A stretch of DNA of 22,508 nucleotides from positions 1 to 22,508 of the forward strand of contig CAJMHW010000031.1 of NCBI GenBank assembly GCA_905213325.1. Reading direction: 5' to 3'. This document shows positions 5,982 through 13,480 of the stretch, piece by piece; position 1 is the stretch's first letter; the number at the start of each line of letters is the position of its first letter. Position numbers and translations under genes: made by a program. Source of the DNA: Collinsella aerofaciens (GTDB taxonomy: Bacteria; Actinomycetota; Coriobacteriia; Coriobacteriales; Coriobacteriaceae). The notes below the pieces were generated by a model. It worked only from the letters and a program-made list of their open reading frames with translations. It searched no databases and was not told where the DNA came from.

Positions 5982-8291
5982 ATGGCATTGACCCCCAACG
6001 AGGCGTATGCGGCCAAGCAGCCGTTTGCGGACAAGGAGACACTCGAGCATATCGTCGAGCAGTTCCCCACGCCGTTTCATCTATACGACGAGGCAGGCAT
6101 CCGCCGCAACATGCAAGAAGTGCGCGACGCCTTTGCATGGAACCCGGGCTTTAAGGAATACTTTGCCGTCAAGGCCAACCCCAACCCGGCGCTCATCTCC
6201 ATTCTCAACGAATACGGCTGCGGCTGCGATTGCTCGAGCTATACCGAGCTTATGATCGCCCGCTCACTGGGTATCACGGGACACGACATCATGTTCTCGT
6301 CCAACGACACGCCGGCTGCCGACTTTGAGCTCGCCGACAAGCTGGGTGCCATCGTCAACTTTGACGACATCAGCCACATCGAGTTCTTTGAGTGCGTTGC
6401 GGGGCCCATCCCCAAGACGGTCAGCTGCCGCTTTAATCCAGGCGGTCTGTTCCAGCTCTCCAACGGCATCATGGACAACCCGGGCGACTCCAAATATGGC
6501 ATGACCACCGAGCAGCTCTTTGAGGCCTTCCGCATGCTCAAGGCCAAGGGCGCCGAGAATTTTGGCATCCATGCCTTCCTTGCCAGTAACACCGTCACTA
6601 ACGACTACTATCCCAAGCTCGCACGCATCCTCTTTAAACTTGCCGTGCGCCTGGAGCGCGAGACCGGCGCACATGTCGCCTTTATCAATCTGTCCGGCGG
6701 TGTGGGTATCCCCTACCTGCCCGAGCAGCAGGCTAACGACATTCACGCCATCGGTGAGGGCGTACACGCAGCCTACGACGAGATTCTGGTCCCCGCCGGC
6801 ATGGGCGATGTGGCGATCTGCACCGAGATGGGTCGCTTTATGATGGGCCCCTACGGATGCCTGGTCACCAAGGCCATCCACGAGAAGCAGATCTACAAGG
6901 ACTATATCGGCGTGGACGCCAGTGCCGTCGATCTGATTCGTCCTGCCATGTATGGCGCTTACCACCACATTACGGTGATGGGCCAGCCGGGTGGCGACGA
7001 CAAGACCACAGCGCCCGTCACTGACACCTACGACATCACGGGCAATCTGTGCGAGAACAACGACAAGTTCGCCATCGATCGCGAGCTGCCGCATATCGAC
7101 ATGGGCGACCTGCTTGTGATCCACGATACCGGCGCGCATGGCTACTCCATGGGCTACAACTACAATGGACGCCTGCGCTCCGCCGAGGTCCTGTTGCGCC
7201 CCGATGGCTCGGCCGACCTCATCCGCCGCGCCGAGCGCCCGGGCGATTACTTTGCCACGCTCGACGTGCTGCCGAGCGGCCGAGAGCTGTTGGCCAAGTC
7301 GCGCGCCGAAAGTGCCCGCCGTCGCGCCCAAGACGAGCGCCTGGCAGTCGCCGCCCAATGGAACAAACGCATCCAAATCGCGGACGCGAAGGAGAAGAAC
7401 ATGGACATCCGCAATCTCGAGGGCTCAATCGTCGCCCTCGTCACGCCGTTTAAAAAGGATGGCAGTGTCGACTTTGACGCACTCGAGCGCCTTATCGATT
7501 TCCACCTGCAAAACGGCACCGACGCCATCCTCACCCTGGGCACCACCGGCGAGAGCGCCACGATGACCGACGACGAGGACAACTCCGTCGTCGCCGCCGT
7601 GGTCAAGCATGTTGCAGGACGCGTCCCCGTCATTGCCGGCTCGGGCTCCAACTCCACGCAGACCATGCTCACCAAGTCGCTTACTTACCAGGGCTTGGGA
7701 GCCGACGGCCTGCTGCTCATTACCCCCTACTACAACAAGTCCAACGAAGAGGGTATCTATCAGCACTTTAAGACCGTCGCCGATGCCGTGGACATCCCCT
7801 GCATCCTGTACAACATCCCCGGCCGCTGCGGCTGCGGTATCAGCGAGCGCAACGTAGAGCGCCTGGCCGCGCACCCCAACATCATGGGTATTAAGGAGGC
7901 CTCGGGCAACGTCGCCTACGCGGCCAAGATCGCCCACCTGCTGTCAGACGACTTCCGCATGTACTCGGGCGAGGACGCGCTTACCGTGCCGCTCATGAGC
8001 CTGGGCGCCTCGGGCACCATCAGCGTGTGGGCAGACGTGCAGCCGCAGCTCGTGCATGACATGTGCCGCGCCTATTTGGACGGTGACGTGGCGCGTGCCC
8101 GCGATATCCAAATTGCCGGCCAGCCGCTCATCAATGCCCTCTTTAGTGAGGTCAACCCCATCCCCGTCAAAGAGGCGCTCGCCCAGATGGGTATGATCGA
8201 GGCAAACTACCGCATGCCGCTGTGCCCCATGGCAGACGACACGCGCTCTGCACTTACCGATGCTCTGAAGGGGGCTGGTCTGCTTGATTAA
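5982..8291 (+). CDS. lysA: Diaminopimelate decarboxylase / dihydrodipicolinate synthase fusion, 769 aa
   Basis: One uninterrupted frame joins two lysine-pathway enzymes. Residues 1 to about 435 are LysA (fold III PLP decarboxylase, meso-DAP to lysine): PLP lysine in YFAVKANPNP (Lys64), SGGVGIPY (238-245), EMGR (282-285), catalytic GNLCEN with Cys357 and GYNYNGRLRSAEVLL near 391-405. It is of the divergent subgroup with HAFLASN in place of the usual HIGSQ. Residues 436-473 are a charged, helix-prone linker. Residues 474-769 are complete DapA. LysA usually ends near residue 420-430, so the stop codon is effectively missing. An ATG at 7401 with its own AAGGAG would allow separate DapA. The start at 5982 has GAGG ten bases upstream. 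Expression is under the lysine riboswitch. Confidence 0.85.
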   Translation: MALTPNEAYAAKQPFADKETLEHIVEQFPTPFHLYDEAGIRRNMQEVRDAFAWNPGFKEYFAVKANPNPALISILNEYGCGCDCSSYTELMIARSLGITGHDIMFSSNDTPAADFELADKLGAIVNFDDISHIEFFECVAGPIPKTVSCRFNPGGLFQLSNGIMDNPGDSKYGMTTEQLFEAFRMLKAKGAENFGIHAFLASNTVTNDYYPKLARILFKLAVRLERETGAHVAFINLSGGVGIPYLPEQQANDIHAIGEGVHAAYDEILVPAGMGDVAICTEMGRFMMGPYGCLVTKAIHEKQIYKDYIGVDASAVDLIRPAMYGAYHHITVMGQPGGDDKTTAPVTDTYDITGNLCENNDKFAIDRELPHIDMGDLLVIHDTGAHGYSMGYNYNGRLRSAEVLLRPDGSADLIRRAERPGDYFATLDVLPSGRELLAKSRAESARRRAQDERLAVAAQWNKRIQIADAKEKNMDIRNLEGSIVALVTPFKKDGSVDFDALERLIDFHLQNGTDAILTLGTTGESATMTDDEDNSVVAAVVKHVAGRVPVIAGSGSNSTQTMLTKSLTYQGLGADGLLLITPYYNKSNEEGIYQHFKTVADAVDIPCILYNIPGRCGCGISERNVERLAAHPNIMGIKEASGNVAYAAKIAHLLSDDFRMYSGEDALTVPLMSLGASGTISVWADVQPQLVHDMCRAYLDGDVARARDIQIAGQPLINALFSEVNPIPVKEALAQMGMIEANYRMPLCPMADDTRSALTDALKGAGLLD
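7401..8291 (+). CDS. dapA: 4-hydroxy-tetrahydrodipicolinate synthase (internal start within the fusion)
   Basis: This is the DapA part, 296 residues, a normal full length for the family, condensing aspartate semialdehyde and pyruvate. Counted from its own Met, it has GTTGES (47-52), the PYYNK tyrosines (110-111), LYNIPGR with Tyr137 and Arg142, and the Schiff-base lysine in GIKEASGN (Lys165). AAGGAG stands six bases before the ATG at 7401, exactly where a free-standing dapA would start, so it may be translated both alone and as the C-terminus of the lysA frame. dapB follows with overlap (the dapB TTG at 8284 lies inside the last dapA codons). Confidence 0.7.
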   Translation: MDIRNLEGSIVALVTPFKKDGSVDFDALERLIDFHLQNGTDAILTLGTTGESATMTDDEDNSVVAAVVKHVAGRVPVIAGSGSNSTQTMLTKSLTYQGLGADGLLLITPYYNKSNEEGIYQHFKTVADAVDIPCILYNIPGRCGCGISERNVERLAAHPNIMGIKEASGNVAYAAKIAHLLSDDFRMYSGEDALTVPLMSLGASGTISVWADVQPQLVHDMCRAYLDGDVARARDIQIAGQPLINALFSEVNPIPVKEALAQMGMIEANYRMPLCPMADDTRSALTDALKGAGLLD

Positions 8292-9024
8292 GACCGTCAT
8301 TATGGGAACGGGCCGCATGGGCTCGCTCATCCGCACCACCGCCGAGGGCGTTGTCGACGCCGCCGGTCAACCCGTTTTTGATATCGTCGCCCAGATCGGT
8401 TTTGATCTGTCCGAGCTCGAGAGCGCCCCGGCGGCCGACGTTATCATCGACTTCTCGAACGTCGTGACCTTCGATGCCGTCGTCGCCTATGTCGAGCGCA
8501 CGGGCGCCGCGTTGGTCTCGGGCACCACGGGCTATACGCCCGAGCAGATGGACCGTCTGCGTGAGCTGGGCCAGAACACCCGCGTTATGCACTCGGGCAA
8601 TTACTCCATCGGCATCGCAGCCCTGCGTCATCTAGTGGCCCAGGCCACGCGTGAGCTGCCCGGCTTTGACTGCGAGATTGTCGAGACTCACCACAATCAA
8701 AAGGTCGACGCCCCCAGCGGCACTGCCAAGCTACTGCTCGATGCCGTCGTCGAGGCCGAGCCCGAGGCAGGCTACCACCCCGTCTATGGCCGCGAGGGCA
8801 TGTGCGGCGCGCGTGACCCCAAGGAGATCGGCATGCACTCGCTGCGCGGGGGCACCGTCGCCGGCGTGCACGAGGTGAGTTTCTTTGGCCAGGACGAGGA
8901 AGTCACGCTCACCCACCGCGCCACGAGCCGTCAGATCTTCGTCAACGGCGCCCTGGCCGCCGCCCAGAAGCTCGTCACCCGCGAACCCGGCTTCTATACG
9001 TTCGACCAGGTCATGTTTGCCTAA
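8284..9024 (+). CDS. dapB: 4-hydroxy-tetrahydrodipicolinate reductase
   Basis: NAD(P)H-dependent reductase making tetrahydrodipicolinate, the second committed step. The N-terminal Rossmann motif MGTGRMGS (about 7-14), the loop VSGTTGYT, and the catalytic block ETHHNQKVDAPSGTA with its His pair and Lys are intact. At 246 residues it is slightly shorter than most DapB. The start is a TTG at 8284. It is needed to keep the first beta-strand (IKTVIMG) and is preceded by AGGGGG nine bases upstream; the next ATG (8302) would cut into the nucleotide-binding motif. The start overlaps the end of dapA, so translation is probably coupled. Confidence 0.95.
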   Translation: MIKTVIMGTGRMGSLIRTTAEGVVDAAGQPVFDIVAQIGFDLSELESAPAADVIIDFSNVVTFDAVVAYVERTGAALVSGTTGYTPEQMDRLRELGQNTRVMHSGNYSIGIAALRHLVAQATRELPGFDCEIVETHHNQKVDAPSGTAKLLLDAVVEAEPEAGYHPVYGREGMCGARDPKEIGMHSLRGGTVAGVHEVSFFGQDEEVTLTHRATSRQIFVNGALAAAQKLVTREPGFYTFDQVMFA

Positions 9025-9063
9025 CCAGGTATCAACCGAATCCACCCAAAGGAGAGATAGCAA

Positions 9064-9783
9064 ATGAGCAACGCAGCCGAGATGAATGCCCAGGAGATTA
9101 TCAACTACATCGCCACCGCGCCCAAAAAGACACCTGTCAAGCTATACGTGCGCGAGAAGCCCGGCATGAAGGTTGCCTGGGGCGACGCACATGTCTACGG
9201 CGGCCGTCGCGGCAAGACCGTCTTTGGCGACTGGGATGAGCTCAAGGCCATCCTCGATGCCAATGCCGACTCCATCGACTACTACGATGTCGAGAATGAC
9301 TGCCGCAACTCTGCCGTGCCCATGCTCGACCTTAAGGGCATCAACGCCCGCATCGAGCCGGGCGCGATCATCCGCGACCGCGTCGAGATTGGCGACCGTG
9401 CCGTCATCATGATGGGCGCCATCATCAACATCGGCTCCGTTATCGGCGAGGGTTCCATGATCGATATGGGCGCCGTGCTGGGTGGTCGCGCCACCGTGGG
9501 CAAGAACTGCCACATCGGCGCCGGCACCGTGCTGGCAGGCGTTGTGGAGCCCGCCAGCGCCACGCCCGTCATCATCGAGGACGATGTCATGATCGGCGCC
9601 AATGCTGTGGTCCTGGAGGGCGTGCGCGTGGGCAAGGGCGCCGTCGTGGCTGCCGGTGCCGTGTGCGTCGAGGACGTCCCCGCCGGCGCCGTCGTGGCCG
9701 GTGTCCCCGCCCGCGTCATCAAGATGCGCGATGAGAAGACCGACAGCAAGACCGGCCTGGAAGAGGGCTTACGTCAACTTTAA
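9064..9783 (+). CDS. dapH: Tetrahydrodipicolinate N-acetyltransferase
   Basis: Acetyl-CoA-dependent acylation of tetrahydrodipicolinate, first step of the acetylase branch. The N-terminal domain has the DapH-specific TPVKLYVRE and VENDCRNSAVPMLDL blocks. From about residue 95 a left-handed beta-helix follows, with hexapeptide repeats (IEPGAIIRD, VIMMGAIINIGSVIGEG, GGRATVGKNCHIGAGTVLAGV) and the C-terminal VVAGVPARVIK. The 239-residue length matches Bacillus DapH rather than the longer succinyl-type DapD. AAAGGAGAG precedes the ATG. It is the last gene of the operon, followed by two terminator-like hairpins. Its product would need an aminotransferase and a deacetylase, for which candidates are at 13481-14644 and 4416-5603. 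Confidence 0.95.
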   Translation: MSNAAEMNAQEIINYIATAPKKTPVKLYVREKPGMKVAWGDAHVYGGRRGKTVFGDWDELKAILDANADSIDYYDVENDCRNSAVPMLDLKGINARIEPGAIIRDRVEIGDRAVIMMGAIINIGSVIGEGSMIDMGAVLGGRATVGKNCHIGAGTVLAGVVEPASATPVIIEDDVMIGANAVVLEGVRVGKGAVVAAGAVCVEDVPAGAVVAGVPARVIKMRDEKTDSKTGLEEGLRQL

Positions 9784-9788
9784 TAGTT

Positions 9789-9813
9789 ACGCGGTTTTGA
9801 CAAACCGCGTTTT
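9789..9813 (+). terminator. Terminator hairpin after dapH (repeat-like)
   Basis: ACGCGGTTT and AAACCGCGT form a 9-bp stem with a TGAC loop, followed by TTT, six bases after the dapH stop. The upstream strand with its flank (GTTACGCGGTTT) is the same as in the hairpin at 19532-19558, so it may belong to a dispersed repeat family. Confidence 0.6.
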
Positions 9814-9867
9814 CGCTGACGTATGCCCAACCTGCGGCGCAATGTCAGCAACCAAGCCGAAAACAAA

Positions 9868-9899
9868 AAAGGCCGAAGTCCCGAAGGGCTTCGGCCTTT
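9868..9899. terminator. Bidirectional intrinsic terminator
   Basis: A perfect 11-bp stem (AAAGGCCGAAG with CTTCGGCCTTT) has a loop that can itself close by CCC/GGG. It has GTTTTT downstream on the plus strand and AAAACAAAAAA upstream, which is a U-tract on the minus strand. It separates the convergent dapH and nucleoid-associated protein genes and serves both. Confidence 0.9.
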
Positions 9900-9925
9900 G
9901 TTTTTCTGCAACGTCCAAGCACAGC

Positions 9926-10939
9926 TTATCGATTCTCAATACTTCCGATGTTCTTGAGCTCGATAGAGATGAGGCCGTTGGGTTCGTTGACGAACTCGAT
10001 ATACTCGGAGTTCGAACCCATCTCGGCCGGGAAGCTGATCTCGATGCCCGTGTCGGTACGAATCTTGTGATTGCGCACCGCCGCGCGTTCGACCTGCTTA
10101 CGCTCCACGGGCACACGCTCAGGCACCTTCTCCTCGGTCAGTGCCGCGCGCACGCTCTCCTTGATAACCGGTTCGTCCTCAAAGACCTCATCGACGATAT
10201 CCCAAGGCGGTAGCTCCTCGTCATCCTCAACCTTCTCGGCAACGGCGGCTTTGACCTTAGCGAGCGCTACAGCCGTGTTGGCGCCGTGCTCTTCAGCGAC
10301 CTCCTCGACCACGCGCGTCACCGTGTCGATGACCTCCTTACCCGAAACGCCCGTGTCACATTGCAGCAGGCCATCGGGAATGAGCATGCGATCCTCGCCG
10401 GCAATCTTGCGTTTCTTATCCACATAGCCGATCTCCATGGTGCTTGCACGCACGATTGCATAGCTCGGCACCTTTTGCGAAGGGTTCGGCAGAATGGCAT
10501 AGTGGCGCGCGATGTCGTTACACACCTCGCCCTCTTCGCGACCCACCTCGTGCATGAATGCCTGCTTGGAGCCCAGCAGCATCACGGCAAACCAGCGGGC
10601 ATCCTCATCGTCGTCAAAGTCCGCCACAAGCACGTCGGTGGACTCGGCTTTCTCAGCCTTGGTGAGTTCGGAAGAGATAAACTCCGCAATCTGCTGCGAC
10701 AGGTCCACGAACTCGCGCTCGCCAAAGAAATAGCCCTTGAGCTCGCCGCCAAACGCAGAGTTCTCGGCAAACGTGGCGCGTTTATTGTCGGCCGAGGTAC
10801 GTGCGCGGCGCAGATGCGTGGTCACGAAGTTGCGCACGGTACGGCTCTCGATATCGAGCTCGCGCTGGCTCATGACGTTGACAGCAGAGTCAAAGTCCAG
10901 GATATGCAGAATCGCGTGATTGATTTTCATATACGGCAT
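9926..10939 (-). CDS. 37-kDa nucleoid-associated protein (YejK/NdpA family)
   Basis: Member of the NdpA/YejK nucleoid-associated family, cytoplasmic DNA-binding proteins whose exact role is not known. Family features are the start MKINHAILHILDF, the FFGEREFVDLSQQIAEFI segment, VLVADFDDDEDARWFAVMLLGSK in the middle, and the C-terminal domain ending with TGIEISFPAEM and a final beta-strand LISIELKNIGSI. The 337-residue length is typical. An acidic stretch (about 225-260) separates the domains. Starts at 10939 and 10930 (MKINHAIL) are both possible, and neither has a clear ribosome-binding site. It converges on dapH across a bidirectional terminator. Confidence 0.85.
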   Translation of the reverse strand: MPYMKINHAILHILDFDSAVNVMSQRELDIESRTVRNFVTTHLRRARTSADNKRATFAENSAFGGELKGYFFGEREFVDLSQQIAEFISSELTKAEKAESTDVLVADFDDDEDARWFAVMLLGSKQAFMHEVGREEGEVCNDIARHYAILPNPSQKVPSYAIVRASTMEIGYVDKKRKIAGEDRMLIPDGLLQCDTGVSGKEVIDTVTRVVEEVAEEHGANTAVALAKVKAAVAEKVEDDEELPPWDIVDEVFEDEPVIKESVRAALTEEKVPERVPVERKQVERAAVRNHKIRTDTGIEISFPAEMGSNSEYIEFVNEPNGLISIELKNIGSIENR

Positions 10940-11005
10940 TCCGTTCTAGATCGATTTCGGCACGAACCAGTATAGCGGTCGAGCCCGCCCCAAGCGTATC
11001 GAAGA

Positions 11006-11038
11006 TTGGTGCATCGGGGACAGGTTGCTTTGCGCCAA
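11006..11038 (+). repeat. Small hairpin repeat, copy 1
   Basis: TTGGTGC and GCGCCAA form a 7-bp stem (one G-U) around a G-rich loop. The core TGGTGCAT.GGGG.CAGGTT.CTTTGC.CCAA recurs at 12233-12264 in the same orientation with about four mismatches. It lies three bases beyond the stop of the DUF2974 gene. Confidence 0.7.
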
Positions 11039-11041
11039 TGG

Positions 11042-12202
11042 TTAGCGCAGGAGCTCGGACTGCCAGGCCTCGAGCTGTTCTGCCAAACTCTTGCCGGCAG
11101 CGGGCACGTCGATCTGGGGTCGTTTGGGCAGCAGCGCACACTTAAGAATCGCAACGATGGTCTGCGAGACAAAGCGTCGTGTATCCTCGTCAAAGCCTTG
11201 CGCAGCCTGGAGCATCACGGGCAGACTCTCACGCAGATTTCCTGCGATATCCGCAAACCGTTCGGCGTCCGTAGCCTCAAACACGGAGAACAACGCATCT
11301 ACAAAACGCTCGCGCTCGCTAGGTAACACTGCAAGCAGCATCTCGCGAATGGAGCCATCAACGTATCGAGCACCGGCGGACAGGCGCTCACAGTATACGA
11401 AGTCGCAACCATCAACCACCCAGCTAAAGGGATTGTGCTGCAGCAGGCTGAACTCGGTGCTCTCAACGATGGCATAGTCCTCCTGCGTCTCGAACATCAT
11501 GCCGAAGATCGACGACCGAGGTAGCGTCTTGTCGATTCGACCGGAAAGATCGGCAAAGGCGTTGCCGCTCAGAAACTCCTCGACGAACCCTGGACCATCA
11601 TGGGAATACGCCCGTTCGATTCGTTCACGGGCAACATCGGAGCACATCGCCGCACCGTACACCGCAAGGTTTCCACCCTTGGAATGACCTCCGCACAAAA
11701 GCGGCCCGTCGATCGCATCCGCCGCCTCGTCCACATAACGCGCCGCGGATTCCTGGGCCGGCACAGGACACCGGAACGCCATGTTAAAGTCCTCTTTCCA
11801 GCCCACAATCGTGCTGTCGGTCCCCCGGAAGGAAAGATAGCTAAACCCCGCCGGAAACCGGAACGCCATGGCTGCAAACTGCTCCGTCGCCACCACATCG
11901 CTCACGGCACGATAGCCGCAAACGTGCACGCCGCGGTATCTGGGATTTGCTGCCACGGCCTCCAACAAGGCCCTGCTCCCCTCTGGATCCCACAAGTCGT
12001 CAATCATGTCCCGATAGCACTCAGCACGCAGCAGCTCGCGTACGTCTAGGCCCTGCCAGTTCGTCAGCTCCGCCATATCACCCGGCAAACGCAAATAGGA
12101 CAACCACGCAAAGACCAGGCTGTCCACCGCGCAGAACGGCCGCTCCTCAAACGGATCAAACGCCGTCTGAGCATAGGTCAAAAAATTAGGCGAATCCGAC
12201 AT
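11042..12202 (-). CDS. DUF2974 (Mbeg1-like) alpha/beta hydrolase, 386 aa
   Basis: Cytosolic lipase-like protein of unknown substrate. Features of the Mbeg1-like/DUF2974 family are the N-terminal VDSLVFAWLSYL, the strand and loop YLSFRGTDSTIVGWKEDFNM (about 122-141), and the nucleophile elbow GGHSKGGNLAVYGA with Ser174 in a GxSxG arrangement. An Asp in SHDGPGF is a candidate acid. There is no signal peptide. The ATG at 12202 follows TGGGAGGG closely. The gene stands alone between two direct copies of a hairpin repeat and has its own short leader. The enzyme class is well supported; the reaction is not. Confidence 0.85.
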   Translation of the reverse strand: MSDSPNFLTYAQTAFDPFEERPFCAVDSLVFAWLSYLRLPGDMAELTNWQGLDVRELLRAECYRDMIDDLWDPEGSRALLEAVAANPRYRGVHVCGYRAVSDVVATEQFAAMAFRFPAGFSYLSFRGTDSTIVGWKEDFNMAFRCPVPAQESAARYVDEAADAIDGPLLCGGHSKGGNLAVYGAAMCSDVARERIERAYSHDGPGFVEEFLSGNAFADLSGRIDKTLPRSSIFGMMFETQEDYAIVESTEFSLLQHNPFSWVVDGCDFVYCERLSAGARYVDGSIREMLLAVLPSERERFVDALFSVFEATDAERFADIAGNLRESLPVMLQAAQGFDEDTRRFVSQTIVAILKCALLPKRPQIDVPAAGKSLAEQLEAWQSELLR

Positions 12203-12232
12203 GGCCCTCCCATCAACTATGGTGTATTGGGA

Positions 12233-12264
12233 TGGTGCATTGGGGTCAGGTTACTTTGCACCAA
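12233..12264 (+). repeat. Small hairpin repeat, copy 2
   Basis: TGGTGC and GCACCA (6-bp stem) enclose the same G-rich core as copy 1 at 11006-11038. It lies between the DUF2974 start codon and the ldh terminator. Both copies point the same way, so the 1.2-kb gene between them is flanked by direct repeats. Confidence 0.7.
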
Positions 12265-12297
12265 AAGGCGCCCGGGCCGTGTGGACCCGGACGCCTT
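12263..12297 (-). terminator. Intrinsic terminator of ldh
   Basis: On the minus strand AAGGCG, a mismatch, then CCGGGTCC pair with GGCCCGG and CGCCTT across an ACAC loop, followed by TTTT. It lies 32 bases beyond the ldh stop and abuts hairpin repeat copy 2. Confidence 0.75.
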
Positions 12298-12328
12298 CAT
12301 TGTAGCTTTTCGCTCTAGCGAGCTTGAT

Positions 12329-13279
12329 TTAGCAGGAGAAATCGACGCTGTCGATGATGTCCTTGAGGGCCTTGGCGGAGACGGTGAGCTCATGCTGCTC
12401 GTCTTCGTTCAGCGGCACGGGGACGCGGCAGACAACGCCGTCGCGGCCAACGACGGTCGGCATGGAGATGGCAAGATCGGACAGGCCATACTCGCCCACC
12501 ATGAGCGAGGAGACGGGCAGAACGGTCTGCTCATCGCGCATGACAGCGGTGCAGATGCGCTTGACGGCCATGGCGACGCCGTAGTAGGTGGCGTGCTTCT
12601 TCTCGATGATGGTGTAGGCGGAGTTCTTGACGTCCTCGGCGATGCGCTTCTCGGCGGTCTCATGCTCCAGGTGGCCGTGAAGCTCGCAGAAGGTGTTCAG
12701 CGGAACGCCAGCAACCTGAGCGCTGGACCAAGCGACAAACTCTGAGTCGCCGTGCTCACCCATGACATAGGCCTGGACATCACGCGGGTCAACCTCGACG
12801 TGGGCACCAAGCATCTGCTGCAGACGGCCAGTGTCGAGCACGGTGCCGGAGCCGATAACATGGCCCTCGGGCAGGCCGGACATCTTGATGGCAGCATAGG
12901 TCAGAACATCAACCGGGTTGGAGACGATGAGCAGAATGCCGTCGAAGCCGGACTTCTTAATCTCGGGGATAATGGACTTAAAGATGCTGACGTTCTTGTT
13001 GACCAGGTCCAGGCGGGTCTCACCTGGCTTCTGGGCAGCGCCAGCGGTGACAACGATCATGGCGGCGTCGGCGACATCGGAATAATCGCCGGCGTAGATC
13101 TTCATCGGCTCGGCAAACGTCATGCCGTGCGCGATATCCAGGGCCTCACCCTCGGCACGGTTTTTGTCCACGTCAATGAGGACCATCTCGGAGAACAGAC
13201 CGCTCTGCATCAGAGCAAACGCCGAAGACGAACCGACGAAACCGCAGCCGACAATAGCGACCTTCTTCTCGTTAACCAT
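12329..13279 (-). CDS. ldh: L-lactate dehydrogenase
   Basis: NAD-dependent reduction of pyruvate to L-lactate, a fermentative NADH sink in the cytoplasm. The nucleotide-binding loop is GCGFVGSSSAFAL (11-23). The substrate loop AGAAQKPGETR carries the lactate-type Gln (about 83) where malate dehydrogenases have Arg. The catalytic pair is in GTVLDTGRL and GEHGDSE (His176). The 316-residue length is normal. The ATG at 13279 has GGGAG six bases upstream; 26 further in-frame codons upstream lie in the leader. A strong hairpin stands in the leader at 13306-13336. No clear Rex operator was found. Confidence 0.95.
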   Translation of the reverse strand: MVNEKKVAIVGCGFVGSSSAFALMQSGLFSEMVLIDVDKNRAEGEALDIAHGMTFAEPMKIYAGDYSDVADAAMIVVTAGAAQKPGETRLDLVNKNVSIFKSIIPEIKKSGFDGILLIVSNPVDVLTYAAIKMSGLPEGHVIGSGTVLDTGRLQQMLGAHVEVDPRDVQAYVMGEHGDSEFVAWSSAQVAGVPLNTFCELHGHLEHETAEKRIAEDVKNSAYTIIEKKHATYYGVAMAVKRICTAVMRDEQTVLPVSSLMVGEYGLSDLAISMPTVVGRDGVVCRVPVPLNEDEQHELTVSAKALKDIIDSVDFSC

Positions 13280-13305
13280 TAGAAACTCCCATCTCTCTCC
13301 ACAAA

Positions 13306-13336
13306 CAAGCCGCCCGGGAACGACCCGAGCGGCTTG
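13306..13336 (-). terminator. Hairpin in the ldh leader, possible terminator or attenuator
   Basis: CAAGCCGC and GCGGCTTG form an 8-bp stem that continues after one mismatch as CGGG/CCCG with a 5-base loop. On the minus strand it is followed by TTTGTGG, only a weak U-tract. It ends about 26 bases before the ldh ATG. It could end the aminotransferase transcript or attenuate ldh. Confidence 0.5.
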
Positions 13337-13480
13337 CCGTAATCCCAATACATCCAATCGGGACTTTGATTATGCTCCTATTCGCAGCCAAAAATCGACC
13401 GTTTACCGAAATTGTTTGCAGAATTCGTAAAATAACTGCACGAAATCGGTTTCGAGCTATTGACGAGTCGAAATAGGTTT

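Noticed and set aside
6264..7376. Minus-strand open frame of 370 codons
   Set aside because: Shadow of the lysA part on the other strand; repetitive Gly/Val/Asp composition and no ribosome-binding site.
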